From positions 51,708 to 115,707 of the forward strand of contig NZ_VUNI01000008.1 in assembly GCF_009695765.1 (NCBI RefSeq): a DNA stretch of 64,000 bases, read 5' to 3'. A program made the position numbers and the translations under genes. The DNA comes from Roseburia porci. Lineage in GTDB: Bacteria > Bacillota > Clostridia > Lachnospirales > Lachnospiraceae. Under the pieces are notes generated by a model. The model was not told the origin of the DNA, did no database searches, and worked only from the letters and a program-made list of their open reading frames with translations. Below, piece by piece: positions 42,223 through 52,002 of the stretch (positions are counted from its first letter, which is position 1; every line of letters begins with the position of its first letter).

Positions 42223-42360
42223 ATGGGAACTTTTATTGTACTCGTTGTTCTCGGGTTGATTGTGTTTTTGATTATTCGAAGCATGGTGAAAGCAAAGAAG
42301 AACGGTAAATCGATTTCCTGCGGTGGCGACTGCAAGAACTGTGGTGGCGGCTGTCACTAG
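42223..42360 (+). CDS. FeoB-associated Cys-rich membrane protein
   Basis: 45 residues: one transmembrane helix (GTFIVLVVLGLIVFLIIRSMV), a basic linker and a cysteine cluster CGGDCKNCGGGC before the final His. This matches the small proteins normally encoded after feoB (PF12669-like). Here it stands alone, without feoA or feoB in the window. AAGGAG lies 6 nt before ATG. Its promoter carries a probable metal-repressor operator. The role is probably in ferrous iron handling. Confidence 0.9.
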   Translation: MGTFIVLVVLGLIVFLIIRSMVKAKKNGKSISCGGDCKNCGGGCH

Positions 42361-42365
42361 AACAG

Positions 42366-42408
42366 AAAAAACTGCGGTACATGGATGACATGTATCGCAG
42401 TTTTTTTT
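42366..42408 (+). terminator. Terminator of the Cys-rich protein gene
   Basis: Stem ACTGCGGTACATG / CATGTATCGCAGT with a T8 run. Confidence 0.9.
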
Positions 42409-42484
42409 GACCCAAAAGGTGGAGAAAAAAATGGAAAATTGATATAATTATAAAATTAGAGTAAAGGGAAACAGGAGAGAAGTT

Positions 42485-43399
42485 ATGGTTGTAAGTAAGT
42501 ATTTTATATGGTTTATATTATTCAGTTTTATGGGTTGGGTGTACGAAACAATATATTGTACACTGAATAAACATCATTGGCAGAACAGAGGCTTTTTGTT
42601 TGGCCCGATCTGTCCGATTTATGGCGTTGGTGCGGTTGCAGCTTCTATTGTGTGTTCAGGCGTGGCACTTCCAAAGATGTCGAACCTGAAAATCTTTCTG
42701 GTATGTTTTTTCGGAAGTATTATTCTGGAATATGTTACTTCCTGGGTACTTGAAAAACTGTTTCATGCAATCTGGTGGGATTACAGTAATGTGAAATTTA
42801 ACATTCACGGAAGAGTATGCCTTCCAGCATCTATTGGGTTTGGTCTGGCCGGGCTTCTGGTTGTACATGTGATCCTTCCGTTTGCACAGCATACGACGGG
42901 CTTTCTGTCGCCGCTTGCCATGGAGATCCTTGCGCTATTGCTCATGGCGGTGTTTGCGGCGGATACTGCACTTACGGTAAGCGCACTTACCAGCCTGACG
43001 CAGAATCTTCAGGCAATTGAAGCACAGGTGAACAAACAGATGGAAGAATTATATTCCAATCTGGAAGACAATCTGAATGAGAAAAAACTGCTTGCCATGG
43101 AGCGGAAAGACGAGTTTACAGCCAGTGCCGCAGAGAAAAAGGAGGAGCTTACCAATGCTGCTGTGGAGTCTATGACAAGACTTTTGAATCTTGGACAAAG
43201 ACACGCATTACACAGTGTAAAAGAGTTCCACTATGAAGATCACACCTCAGGTTTTAGCAGCCGACTGGTACGCATGGAGCAGGAAATACGTAAAAAAGCG
43301 AAGAATGCCAAAAATGCTGCAACAGAGAAAGCAGAAGCACTGAAGAATTTTAAAGCTTCGAAAGAGAATACTATGGAGAAAAAAGATGAAGAAGTATAA
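42485..43399 (+). CDS. Putative ABC-transporter permease-like membrane protein (CmpB family, PF06541)
   Basis: 304 residues. Five or six membrane segments in the first 170 residues carry the family motifs FSFMGWVYETIYC, RGFLFGPICPIYGVGAV and GRVCLPASIGFGLAGL. The C-terminal 130 residues are charged coiled coil (METKKDE-type Lys/Glu repeats), probably cytoplasmic. Function is not established. It overlaps the HAD gene by 14 bp and begins an apparent four-gene operon with two ABC half-transporters. Confidence 0.85.
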   Translation: MVVSKYFIWFILFSFMGWVYETIYCTLNKHHWQNRGFLFGPICPIYGVGAVAASIVCSGVALPKMSNLKIFLVCFFGSIILEYVTSWVLEKLFHAIWWDYSNVKFNIHGRVCLPASIGFGLAGLLVVHVILPFAQHTTGFLSPLAMEILALLLMAVFAADTALTVSALTSLTQNLQAIEAQVNKQMEELYSNLEDNLNEKKLLAMERKDEFTASAAEKKEELTNAAVESMTRLLNLGQRHALHSVKEFHYEDHTSGFSSRLVRMEQEIRKKAKNAKNAATEKAEALKNFKASKENTMEKKDEEV

Positions 43400-44012
43400 A
43401 AATATTATTTTTGATGTGGGAGATGTTCTGCTGGATTACCGGTGGAAAGAAATGCTTGTGGATGATTACGGACTGGATGAGAAAACCGCGGAGATCGTCG
43501 GCAATGAAATGTTTGACGATCCGCTCTGGCATGAGATGGATCTCTGGAATATGACAGAAGAAGAAATTATATGTGGATTTGAGAAAAAATATCCGGAGCA
43601 TGGGGCGTATATCCGCTGGTTTATTACACATGGGGAAGGCATGAAAGTATCACGTCCAAAGGTATGGGAGAAGTTAAGGCTTTTAAAGAAACAGGGGTAT
43701 GGGATCTATCTTCTTTCCAACTATCCGGAAAGTCTTTTTGTGAAACATACAAAAGATGCGGATTTTATGAAAGATATTGATGGTGCAGTTGTGTCTTATA
43801 TGATACATAAGACCAAGCCAGATCGGGAAATTTATGAATATCTGCTTGAGCAGTATCAGCTGAAAGCAGAGGAAAGTCTGTTTTTTGATGATCGAAAAGA
43901 AAATGTGGAAGGCGCAATTGCCTGTGGAATTGATTCCAGACAGGTTTTTTCGCAGGAAAGCCTGCTTGAATACATGGATGCGATTCTGAATGGAGGTTTT
44001 GAGATAGAATGA
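43386..44012 (+). CDS. HAD-superfamily hydrolase (YihX-like subfamily)
   Basis: 208 residues. Motif I is IIFDVGDVLLDY: the nucleophile Asp is followed two positions later by Gly rather than Asp, as in the YihX-type DxGxV group. Motif II Ser is in LLSNYPES, motif III Lys in HKTKPDREIYEYLL and motif IV acidic residues in SLFFDDRKENVEGA. Likely a small-molecule phosphatase or haloacid-type hydrolase; substrate unknown. It overlaps both neighbours (14 bp and 4 bp), so the genes are translated as a unit. Confidence 0.9.
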   Translation: MKKYKNIIFDVGDVLLDYRWKEMLVDDYGLDEKTAEIVGNEMFDDPLWHEMDLWNMTEEEIICGFEKKYPEHGAYIRWFITHGEGMKVSRPKVWEKLRLLKKQGYGIYLLSNYPESLFVKHTKDADFMKDIDGAVVSYMIHKTKPDREIYEYLLEQYQLKAEESLFFDDRKENVEGAIACGIDSRQVFSQESLLEYMDAILNGGFEIE

Positions 44013-45775
44013 AAAAGCTGCTTGTATATTTAAAAGATTATAAACTGGAAAGTGTGTTAGGACCGCTTTTCAAATTGCTGGAGGCTACATTTGAACTGAT
44101 CGTGCCGCTTGTCATGGCAAGGATTATCGATGTGGGAATCGCACATGGAGATAAGGGCTATATTTTCCGAATGTTCTGTGTGCTGATTCTTCTTGCAACA
44201 ATTGGACTGACATGTTCCATTACGGCACAGTATTTTGCAGCAAAAGCATCTGTTGGATTTTCAACAACGCTTCGCTATGAACTGTTTAAACATATTCAGA
44301 CACTTTCTTTTTCTGAGATGGATACGGTTGGAACATCGACACTGATCACACGTATGACCAGCGACATCAATCAGGTACAGTCCGGAGTTAATCTGGTGCT
44401 TCGTCTGTTCCTTCGGTCGCCGTTTATTGTATTTGGTGCGATGATCATGTCCTTTACGGTAAATGTGAAGGCGGCACTGGTATTTGTTGTTACGATTCCA
44501 TTGCTTTCGATTGTCGTATTTGGAGTTATGGTCATCAGTATCCCGATGTTTAAAAAGGTGCAGGCAGCGCTGGACCGTGTACTGGGCAAGACGAGAGAGA
44601 ATCTGGAGGGTGTCCGTGTTATCCGTGCTTTTAACAAAGAAGAGAACGAAATACAGGATTTCAATGAGCAGAATAACAGACTGACGAACCTTCAGATGGT
44701 TGTTGGACGATTGTCAGCGCTGATGAATCCTGCAACCTATATTATCATCAATGTTTCCATCGTTGCGGTAATCTGGATCGGTGGCGGACAGGTATATGAC
44801 GGAATCATTACACAGGGTGAGGTTGTTGCACTGGTAAGTTACATGTCACAGATTCTTGTGGAACTGATCAAACTGGCCAATCTGATCATTAATATTACGA
44901 AATCCATTGCATGTGGAAACCGTATTGCTGAGATTATGGATATGCAGCCTTCCATTCCAAAAGAGATCCGTGCATCCGAGCCTTCCGATACAGAAAAGAC
45001 GAAGGCAGACGCCAAAATTCCGGCTGTTGAATTTGACCATGTGTGCATGAATTATGCAGGTGCAGGAGAAGAGGCACTTACAGATATTGATTTTAAAGCG
45101 ATGAGAGGACAGACTATCGGTATTATCGGAGGCACCGGTTCCGGCAAATCTTCTGTCGTGAATCTGATTCCGCGGTTTTATGATGTATCAAAAGGTGCGG
45201 TCCGGATCTATGGAAAAGACGTACGTGAATATGATGTGACATCACTTCGGGATAAAATCGGTATGGTAATGCAAAAAGCGGTATTGTTCCATGGCACGAT
45301 CCGTGAGAATCTGCTCTGGGGTAATCCGGATGCAACTGATGAACAGTTAAATCGTGCGATTGAAATTGCACAGGCAACAGATGTGGTTGCCGGAAAAGAA
45401 GGCGGACTGGATTATGAAATTGAACAGAATGGACGAAATCTTTCCGGTGGACAAAAACAGAGACTTACTATTGCAAGAGCGGTGGTGAAAGATCCAGACA
45501 TCCTGATTCTGGATGACAGTGCATCGGCACTTGATTTCGCAACGGATGCAAGATTAAGAGCGGCGCTTCGGAATATGCAGGGAGAAAAGACAATTTTCAT
45601 TGTTTCACAGAGGACTTCCTCAATTCAGTTTGCAGATCAGATTCTGGTACTGGATGATGGAAAGACAGTCGGACTTGGAACACATGAGGAATTATTGAAA
45701 AATTGCGAGACATACAGGGAAATCTACGAATCACAGTTTAAAAAAGAAGACTTGAAAGCAGGTGAGACAGCATGA
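44009..45775 (+). CDS. ABC exporter half-transporter, degenerate NBD (heterodimer subunit A)
   Basis: 588 residues: six-helix ABC type 1 membrane domain (about 15-300) and ATPase domain (about 340-570). Walker A is GGTGSGKS, signature LSGGQKQR and Walker B LILDDSASALD, where the catalytic Glu is replaced by Asp, and the switch His is replaced by Gln (IVSQRTSS). Its partner, 4 bp overlapping downstream, has the consensus residues. This asymmetry is typical of heterodimeric exporters such as TM287/288. The substrate is unknown. Confidence 0.94.
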   Translation: MKKLLVYLKDYKLESVLGPLFKLLEATFELIVPLVMARIIDVGIAHGDKGYIFRMFCVLILLATIGLTCSITAQYFAAKASVGFSTTLRYELFKHIQTLSFSEMDTVGTSTLITRMTSDINQVQSGVNLVLRLFLRSPFIVFGAMIMSFTVNVKAALVFVVTIPLLSIVVFGVMVISIPMFKKVQAALDRVLGKTRENLEGVRVIRAFNKEENEIQDFNEQNNRLTNLQMVVGRLSALMNPATYIIINVSIVAVIWIGGGQVYDGIITQGEVVALVSYMSQILVELIKLANLIINITKSIACGNRIAEIMDMQPSIPKEIRASEPSDTEKTKADAKIPAVEFDHVCMNYAGAGEEALTDIDFKAMRGQTIGIIGGTGSGKSSVVNLIPRFYDVSKGAVRIYGKDVREYDVTSLRDKIGMVMQKAVLFHGTIRENLLWGNPDATDEQLNRAIEIAQATDVVAGKEGGLDYEIEQNGRNLSGGQKQRLTIARAVVKDPDILILDDSASALDFATDARLRAALRNMQGEKTIFIVSQRTSSIQFADQILVLDDGKTVGLGTHEELLKNCETYREIYESQFKKEDLKAGETA

Positions 45776-47532
45776 GAGAAAAGAAAGAACAGAAAGCAGG
45801 ACAGATGGCAACCATGCGTAAAGTGCTGCATTATATGAAACGTTATCTACCGCTTCTTATATTTTCCATTATACTTGCAGCAGTCAGTGTTGCACTGACT
45901 TTGTATTTTCCAATTCTGACTGGTCGTGCGATCGATCTGATTCTGGCAAAAGGCAAAGTTGATTTTGACGGAATGTTTGTGATCTTAAGGCGCGGCGTAA
46001 TTGTAGTTGGAATTACGGCGCTTGCGCAGTGGCTTATGAATATGAGCAACAATAAGATGACGTATCACATTGTTCAGGATATTCGTAAGGACGCGTTTGA
46101 AAAACTCGAGAAGCTTCCTCTGAAATATATAGACAGTCATTCTCACGGAGATATGGTAAGCCGTATTATCGCAGATGTAGATACGTTTGCGGATGGACTT
46201 CTGATGGGATTTACGCAGTTGTTTTCCGGAGTGGCAACAATTCTTGGAACGTTGATTTTTATGCTGACGATCAATGTGAAGATCACCTGCGCAGTTGTTC
46301 TGATCACACCGTTATCGCTGTTTGTGGCAAGTTTTATTGCGAAGAAAACATATGCGATGTTTAAGCTCCAGTCCAAGACGAGGGGAGAACAGACCGCACA
46401 TATTGAGGAAATGATCGGAAATCAGAAAGTTGTCCAGGCGTTTAATCATGAAGATGAAGCTCTGGAAACATTTGATGAGATCAATCAGAGACTGCAGAAA
46501 TGTTCATTAAGAGCAATCTTTTTCTCAAGCATCACGAATCCGTCTACAAGATTTGTAAACAGTCTGGTATATGCAACCGTCGGTCTGACGGGGGCATTAT
46601 CCGCCCTTACCGGTGGAATTACCGTTGGTCAGCTTTCCTGCTTCCTGACTTATGCAAACCAGTATACAAAGCCATTTAATGAAATCTCAGGAGTTATCAC
46701 AGAACTTCAGAATGCGCTGGCATGTGCTGCGAGAATCTTCGAATTGATTGAGGAAGAAGCCGAGATCCCAGATGCACCAGAAGCGGTGGAACTGCAGGAG
46801 GCAGATGGCCACGTCGAAATCGAACATGTATATTTCTCTTATGTTCCGGAACAGAAGCTGATCGAAGATTTTAACTTAAAGGTTACACCGGGACAGAGAG
46901 TTGCAATTGTCGGTCCTACCGGATGTGGAAAGACGACGTTAATTAATCTTCTGATGCGTTTTTATGATGCGAACAGTGGTAAGATCCGTGTCAGCGGTTA
47001 TGAGATCGATCAGATCACAAGACACAGTCTGCGCCAGAATTACGGAATGGTGCTTCAGGAAACATGGCTGAAGGCGGGAACAATCCGTGAAAATATCATT
47101 ATGGGCAAACCAGATGCGACAGAAGAAGAGATGATCGAGGCGGCAAAGGCTTCCCATGCACACAGTTTTATCAAGAGACTTCCAGATGGATATGATACGG
47201 TGATCACCGAAGACGGAGGAAATCTTTCACAGGGACAGAAACAGCTGCTGTGTATCACACGTGTAATGCTTTGTCTGCCACCGATGCTGATTCTGGATGA
47301 GGCGACATCGTCAATCGATACAAGAACGGAGATGCGTATACAGAATGCATTTTTAAAGATGATGAAAGGCAGAACGAGCTTTATTGTTGCACATCGGCTG
47401 TCAACGATCCGTGAGGCGGATATTATTCTTGTGATGAATCAGGGAAAGATTATCGAGCAGGGCAATCATGAAGAACTGCTTGCTATGAACGGGTTTTATG
47501 CGAACCTGTACAACAGTCAGTTCTCTGCCTGA
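45772..47532 (+). CDS. ABC exporter half-transporter, consensus NBD (heterodimer subunit B)
   Basis: 586 residues with a six-helix ABC membrane domain and a C-terminal ATPase: Walker A GPTGCGKTT, signature LSQGQKQLL (Gln in place of the second Gly), Walker B MLILDEATSSID with catalytic Glu, and switch His in VAHRLSTI. It overlaps the previous gene by 4 bp and ends at a strong terminator. The composite ATP sites of the pair are therefore one degenerate and one active. Confidence 0.94.
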   Translation: MREKKEQKAGQMATMRKVLHYMKRYLPLLIFSIILAAVSVALTLYFPILTGRAIDLILAKGKVDFDGMFVILRRGVIVVGITALAQWLMNMSNNKMTYHIVQDIRKDAFEKLEKLPLKYIDSHSHGDMVSRIIADVDTFADGLLMGFTQLFSGVATILGTLIFMLTINVKITCAVVLITPLSLFVASFIAKKTYAMFKLQSKTRGEQTAHIEEMIGNQKVVQAFNHEDEALETFDEINQRLQKCSLRAIFFSSITNPSTRFVNSLVYATVGLTGALSALTGGITVGQLSCFLTYANQYTKPFNEISGVITELQNALACAARIFELIEEEAEIPDAPEAVELQEADGHVEIEHVYFSYVPEQKLIEDFNLKVTPGQRVAIVGPTGCGKTTLINLLMRFYDANSGKIRVSGYEIDQITRHSLRQNYGMVLQETWLKAGTIRENIIMGKPDATEEEMIEAAKASHAHSFIKRLPDGYDTVITEDGGNLSQGQKQLLCITRVMLCLPPMLILDEATSSIDTRTEMRIQNAFLKMMKGRTSFIVAHRLSTIREADIILVMNQGKIIEQGNHEELLAMNGFYANLYNSQFSA

Positions 47533-47537
47533 GAATG

Positions 47538-47575
47538 AAAAAAGCATGAGCTTTGAAAAGGGCTCATGCTTTTTT
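47538..47575. terminator. Bidirectional terminator after the ABC exporter operon
   Basis: Stem AAAAAAGCATGAGC / GCTCATGCTTTTTT; A- and T-runs on both sides. A second hairpin TCCTGCA/TGCAGGA (47579-47600) lies just before the convergent L,D-transpeptidase end. Confidence 0.85.
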
Positions 47576-47617
47576 ACGTCCTGCAAAGCAGACTGCAGGA
47601 TTTATGATAGTTCTTAT

Positions 47618-49075
47618 TTACTGTGCGTTTTTATCAACGTAGGATGCTGCGTTTGAAATCTGTGCGCTTTCCGATGTCAGTTCAACCGGAGTACGGTAAT
47701 AGGCAACTACCGGTGTTCCAACCTCGATCATTCCGTAAAATTCCTGAACTTTATCCAATGCCATATTGATGCAGCCGTGGGAACCATGTGTCAGATACCA
47801 GTCACCACCAAATTTTGGCTGCCATGTCGCGTCATGGAATCCGACGTTATAGGCAAATGGCACAAAGTACTGGACCTCAGTATGATAGGTTTCACCGACT
47901 AAAACGGATGGACTCTGTTTGTAAACAATTTTATACACACCATCTGGAGAACCGTTTCCGTTGCTTAATTTACCGGACACGAAGTCAGAATCGAAAGTCA
48001 GATTCCCGTCTTTGTAATAATACATATGCTGGTTTGAATAATCCAGCTCTACATAAGTATTGCCAATATCGTTTGGACCAGGGGCAACAGCGGTCTGCTC
48101 ATAAACTGGCTCACGTTCTACTGGTGTTCCGCCGGCGAGATCGCTTTTAATCTGTTCGGCTTCTTTTGTCTTGGCAATGACCCATCCATAGTCACCACCC
48201 GAAACCTCAACAACATCGCCTTTTGAAGTGGTGAATTCACGTTTGTCACCATATGTATTATAAGTACTTGCAAGATGCTGGACATAAGAAGTGATTGCAT
48301 CATCGTTTACCGTTACATTTCCATTGTCATCAATCTGAAGCATTTTAAGAATGTCAGAAGAAGCAAGCTTTTCATCGGCACCTTCGATGTCGTATGTAAT
48401 TGTAGAAGCCATATAACTGTCAAGCTGGTCTGCCGTTGCCTGAAGTGAGGAATCAGTGGAAAGAATGCTCGGGGATTCATAGCAGGCATCCGATAATGTT
48501 ACAGATGTTTCCTGGCTGTCGACGGCAGCTTCAATTTCTTTCAATACTTCATCTGGAATCGTGGTTGTTCCCATGGTTTCCGGAATGATTTCATAATTAT
48601 CGTCCTCAATCTCGATACGTGCGTCAGTAGGTGCAGTCATATAATCTGCGCTCATAAATTCCAGTTTGCTGATCTGTTCTTTCAGTGCATCGGCATCATA
48701 AGAAGTAGATGCGGAGAGTGTGTAATCGGAGTGATGGAATAAACTGGATGGCCACAGGAAAGGATTTTGGTTTTTCAGAATTTTTTCTTCTTCTCCGGTA
48801 GAATTATACTGAAAGCCAAAATCACTTCCGGTCAGATGAAATTTGTTGTTTTCTCTGTCGTATACTGTTAAAAGATAATCGTCTGCGTTTTGTGTATTAC
48901 TTTTTTCAACGTATTCTGCAGTTTTTCCACCACAGTTTAACGTACCAATTCTGGTGTGAAAGTAATAGTGGCTGTGGAAGTATGCTGCGAATGCAAAGTA
49001 TACAACCAGCAGGACTGCCGCAATGCCAAGCAGAACATAAGCAATGATATGCGGAATATCCTTTTTTATTCTCAT
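47618..49075 (-). CDS. L,D-transpeptidase (YkuD) with peptidoglycan-binding-like region
   Basis: 485 residues. An N-terminal membrane anchor (IIAYVLLGIAAVLLVVYFAFAAYF) is followed by an extracytoplasmic PG_binding_4-type domain (about 60-330) and the YkuD catalytic domain near the C-terminus with His and nucleophile Cys in THGSHGCINMALDKVQEFYG. Such enzymes form 3-3 peptidoglycan cross-links or attach proteins. GGGAGG precedes ATG 49075. Monocistronic. Confidence 0.93.
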   Translation of the reverse strand: MRIKKDIPHIIAYVLLGIAAVLLVVYFAFAAYFHSHYYFHTRIGTLNCGGKTAEYVEKSNTQNADDYLLTVYDRENNKFHLTGSDFGFQYNSTGEEEKILKNQNPFLWPSSLFHHSDYTLSASTSYDADALKEQISKLEFMSADYMTAPTDARIEIEDDNYEIIPETMGTTTIPDEVLKEIEAAVDSQETSVTLSDACYESPSILSTDSSLQATADQLDSYMASTITYDIEGADEKLASSDILKMLQIDDNGNVTVNDDAITSYVQHLASTYNTYGDKREFTTSKGDVVEVSGGDYGWVIAKTKEAEQIKSDLAGGTPVEREPVYEQTAVAPGPNDIGNTYVELDYSNQHMYYYKDGNLTFDSDFVSGKLSNGNGSPDGVYKIVYKQSPSVLVGETYHTEVQYFVPFAYNVGFHDATWQPKFGGDWYLTHGSHGCINMALDKVQEFYGMIEVGTPVVAYYRTPVELTSESAQISNAASYVDKNAQ

Positions 49076-49141
49076 GTAAAAGTACCTCCCTTTTTATTTT
49101 CTTAACCGCTGCGGCTGATATTGCTTAACCGCTACGGCAAA

Positions 49142-49170
49142 AGTCCGAAAAACCTTCGATTTTCCGGACT
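49142..49170 (-). terminator. Probable terminator for the PFK gene (minus strand)
   Basis: AGTCCGAAAAA / TTTTCCGGACT arms; on the minus strand the stem is followed by TTTTGCC. Confidence 0.55.
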
Positions 49171-49201
49171 CGCGGGCGCGTTCGCATACATTATATCATA
49201 T

Positions 49202-49236
49202 TGCCGCCGGAACAAAAAGAAGAAGTTCCGGCGGCA
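49202..49236. repeat. 12-bp-arm inverted repeat downstream of the PFK gene
   Basis: TGCCGCCGGAAC (49202-49213) and GTTCCGGCGGCA (49225-49236), perfect arms with an A/G-rich loop but no T-run on the minus strand. It may protect the PFK mRNA 3' end. Confidence 0.6.
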
Positions 49237-49244
49237 GTATGGAA

Positions 49245-50483
49245 TCAGGAATGGCTCAGATGAGAAACATTCATATAAGATGGAATACCATTGTTGTAGG
49301 ATACGGATACCTCACCCTGAATCAGAGGGGAAAGATATTCGATCAGTTCAGGTTTGACATCATTGCCTTTTTCATTGATCCACTCAACTGGAATGGATTT
49401 GGCTTCATTTGCAATATCACAGATCTCAGAATAACCGTATTCTACAGTATAAGGATGGTTTGAAGTTCTGGTGATCGTGACCATGGAAGCTGTCACACCG
49501 GAGGATGCAAGGGAAACGGCTTTCTGTCCCTGGGCAAAGGCTTCCTCAATATCTGTCAGGGAAGCAAGGTGGGAAGCACATCTCTGCAGAACGTTGACTT
49601 CTACAGAACGTACTTTTACACCAATGTTTTCTTTTACCATGAACTCAAGCGCTTTTCCGGCTCCGCTCAGCTGCTGATGACCAAAAGTATCAACTGCGGA
49701 TTTGGAAGCGGTAATATAATTGCCGTCTGCGTCATGGATTCCTTCGGATACTGCAACAATGACATTATTGCGGTGTTTTAACATGTTGCGTACATCATTT
49801 AAAAACTGTTCTTTGTCAAATACAGTCTCCGGAAGATAGATAAGGTGTGGAGCTGTATTGTATTCATTTCTTGCAAGCGCAGATGCTGCGGTAAGCCATC
49901 CGGCATCACGTCCCATGATTTCTACGATGGTAACGCTTTTTACGGCATAGATGAACGTGTCATGTGCGATTTCAAGAAGTGATGTTGCAATATATTTTGC
50001 AGCAGAGCCAAAACCAGGAGTATGATCGGTTACACACAGATCATTGTCAATCGTTTTTGGTACACCGATGATGCGGATATCACTATTGATTTTTTTTGCA
50101 TAATCGGATAATTTTAATACGGTATCCATAGAGTCGTTTCCGCCGATATAGAAAAAAGCTTTGATATGCAGCTTCGCAAACTGATTGAAAATAAATACAT
50201 AAGGAGAATCATCGTCCTTGTAGTTTGGAAGTTTGTGTCGGCAGGAGCCAAGATACATAGCTGGTGTCGTTTTTAACCGGTCAATTGCTCCGGCGTCCTC
50301 GGATACGATACCGGTAAGATTCAGGTAATTCTCGTTCAGTATGCCAAGCACACCGTTTACAGCACCATAGCAGATATTATACTGATCAGAATCCATAACA
50401 CCCTGAATAACACCTGCAAGACTTGCATTGATAGCAACAGTAGGTCCGCCGGACTGGGCGACCATACAATTTGATTGATTCAT
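49245..50483 (-). CDS. 6-phosphofructokinase, pyrophosphate-dependent type
   Basis: 412 residues of the PFK superfamily: AQSGGPTVAINASLAGVI at the N-terminus, YIGGNDSMDT, VPKTIDND and EIMGRDAGWLTAASAL. In ATP-type enzymes the corresponding motifs are GGDGS and PGTIDND; the Asp and Lys seen here are the residues that favour pyrophosphate as phosphoryl donor. It would phosphorylate fructose 6-phosphate reversibly in glycolysis. Monocistronic, divergent from the radical SAM gene. Confidence 0.92.
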   Translation of the reverse strand: MNQSNCMVAQSGGPTVAINASLAGVIQGVMDSDQYNICYGAVNGVLGILNENYLNLTGIVSEDAGAIDRLKTTPAMYLGSCRHKLPNYKDDDSPYVFIFNQFAKLHIKAFFYIGGNDSMDTVLKLSDYAKKINSDIRIIGVPKTIDNDLCVTDHTPGFGSAAKYIATSLLEIAHDTFIYAVKSVTIVEIMGRDAGWLTAASALARNEYNTAPHLIYLPETVFDKEQFLNDVRNMLKHRNNVIVAVSEGIHDADGNYITASKSAVDTFGHQQLSGAGKALEFMVKENIGVKVRSVEVNVLQRCASHLASLTDIEEAFAQGQKAVSLASSGVTASMVTITRTSNHPYTVEYGYSEICDIANEAKSIPVEWINEKGNDVKPELIEYLSPLIQGEVSVSYNNGIPSYMNVSHLSHS

Positions 50484-50623
50484 TTTGTACTCCTTTGTGT
50501 AGGTTGGTTCATTGTTTTTGTCTGCATTATTATAAATATGCAGTAATTATATGCTTATTCATGCGTCCAAACACGCAACCAATATTGTAGTATGAATAAA
50601 GAAAGAACGTCAAGAGGAATAAG

Positions 50624-51607
50624 ATGAGAAAAGAAAGCACAGATTTCGCTGAATTTCGGAGAATTTATACAAAATGTACACTTTGCCCAAGAAAATGTGA
50701 AGCAGACCGTAGCAGGCAGATGGGGGGAGTATGCGGCGTTGGAGACCAATTGAAACTGGCACGTGCGGCGCTTCATTACTGGGAGGAGCCGTGTATATCT
50801 GGAACCAATGGCTCCGGAGCGGTTTTTTTCAGCGGTTGTGCACTGCACTGTGTGTTCTGCCAGAATGAAGAGATTGCGCAGGGACTTGCCGGAAAAGAAA
50901 TATCAGATGAGAGACTGACCGAAATATTTCTGGAACTGCAGGAAAAAGGCGCAAACAATATCAATCTCGTGACTCCGGGACAGTATGTACCACATATTAT
51001 AAAGAGTGTACAGAGTGCAAAAGACCAGGGTTTGTCGATTCCAATCGTTTATAATACCGGAAGCTATGAGTCTGTTGACACACTGCGTGCATTAGAAGGA
51101 ATTGTGGATGTGTATCTGCCGGATTTTAAATATATGGATGCAAAGATCAGCAAAAAGTATTCCCATGCCGAAGATTATGCCATTGTGGCAAAGGCCGCAA
51201 TCGCAGAAATGGTAAGGCAGCAGCCCAAAGCATATTTTTATCCGGAAAAAGGCATAGAGAAGGAAAAAGAAGGAAAATATATTACAGAAGCGGAAGATGG
51301 ATATCTGATCGCAAAAGGGGTGATCGTACGGCAGTTACTGCTCCCAGGACTGCTTTCGGATGCAAAAAAGATCGTACGTTATCTGGTGGATACGTATGGG
51401 GATCAGATCTATCTCAGCCTGATGAGCCAGTATACACCGTTAAAACAGGTAGAAAATTATCCGGAACTGAATCGTAAGGTTACAGACCGGGAATATGAAA
51501 AATATCTGGATTATGCAATTTCACTTGGGGTGACACATGGTTTTATACAGGAAGGTGACGTTGCAAAAGACAGCTTTATTCCTGCATTTGATTGTGAAGG
51601 TGTTTGA
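50624..51607 (+). CDS. Radical SAM protein, PflA-like/COG1313 group
   Basis: 327 residues. A first cysteine set (CTLCPRKCEADR, GGVCGVG) precedes the radical SAM cluster motif FFSGCALHCVFCQNEEIAQG (C-x3-C-x2-C). GANNINLVTPGQYVPHI and PIVYNTGSYE follow in the barrel. The group resembles pyruvate-formate-lyase activases without a known partner. No glycyl-radical enzyme lies nearby. AGAGGA precedes ATG 50624. Confidence 0.9.
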   Translation: MRKESTDFAEFRRIYTKCTLCPRKCEADRSRQMGGVCGVGDQLKLARAALHYWEEPCISGTNGSGAVFFSGCALHCVFCQNEEIAQGLAGKEISDERLTEIFLELQEKGANNINLVTPGQYVPHIIKSVQSAKDQGLSIPIVYNTGSYESVDTLRALEGIVDVYLPDFKYMDAKISKKYSHAEDYAIVAKAAIAEMVRQQPKAYFYPEKGIEKEKEGKYITEAEDGYLIAKGVIVRQLLLPGLLSDAKKIVRYLVDTYGDQIYLSLMSQYTPLKQVENYPELNRKVTDREYEKYLDYAISLGVTHGFIQEGDVAKDSFIPAFDCEGV

Positions 51608-51680
51608 AAGAAAGTACTGGAAAAAATATCGGAATTATGGTACTATAGTAACATAAAAATACAAAGGAGGGATCCTCATA

Positions 51681-51968
51681 ATGAGCCAGAAAAACGGTAT
51701 GATTCAAATACAGTGTATTAATACAATTTTTCGTCTGTTTGTACAGAATGAAGACGAAATGACAAAGGTTGAGATCTTTGTGAATAATATCCGCACAATG
51801 AAGGGCATTAGTCTGACGGATATTTATAACTGGTGCAACAGGCAGGGGATCCTTTATGATACCAGATTTAATTATCATAAAGAGTTTTCTGCATGGAGAA
51901 ATTTCTGTATGTTTATTCATTATTACAGACAGAAGCAAAAATATATGCTTCATCTGAAAATAGCCTGA
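51681..51968 (+). CDS. Small conserved-looking protein of unknown function
   Basis: 95 residues, mixed alpha/beta, with several aromatics (IYNWCNRQGILYDTRFNYH, FCMFIHYYRQKQKYMLH). No membrane segment and no motif I recognise. It has an AAAGGAGG ribosome site and its own terminator, which supports expression. The gap from the radical SAM gene (73 bp) contains a TACTATAGT -10-like sequence. Confidence 0.65.
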   Translation: MSQKNGMIQIQCINTIFRLFVQNEDEMTKVEIFVNNIRTMKGISLTDIYNWCNRQGILYDTRFNYHKEFSAWRNFCMFIHYYRQKQKYMLHLKIA

Positions 51969-51974
51969 TCTTTG

Positions 51975-52002
51975 GACCGGTATGTTAAGATGCCGGTCTT
52001 TT
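51975..52002 (+). terminator. Terminator of the 95-aa gene
   Basis: Stem GACCGG/CCGGTC (51975-51980/51993-51998) with TTTTTC. Confidence 0.75.

Noticed and set aside
49121..49140. Direct repeat TTAACCGCTRCGGC before the L,D-transpeptidase gene as a CRISPR-like unit
   Set aside because: There are only two copies about 20 bp apart with no regular spacers.
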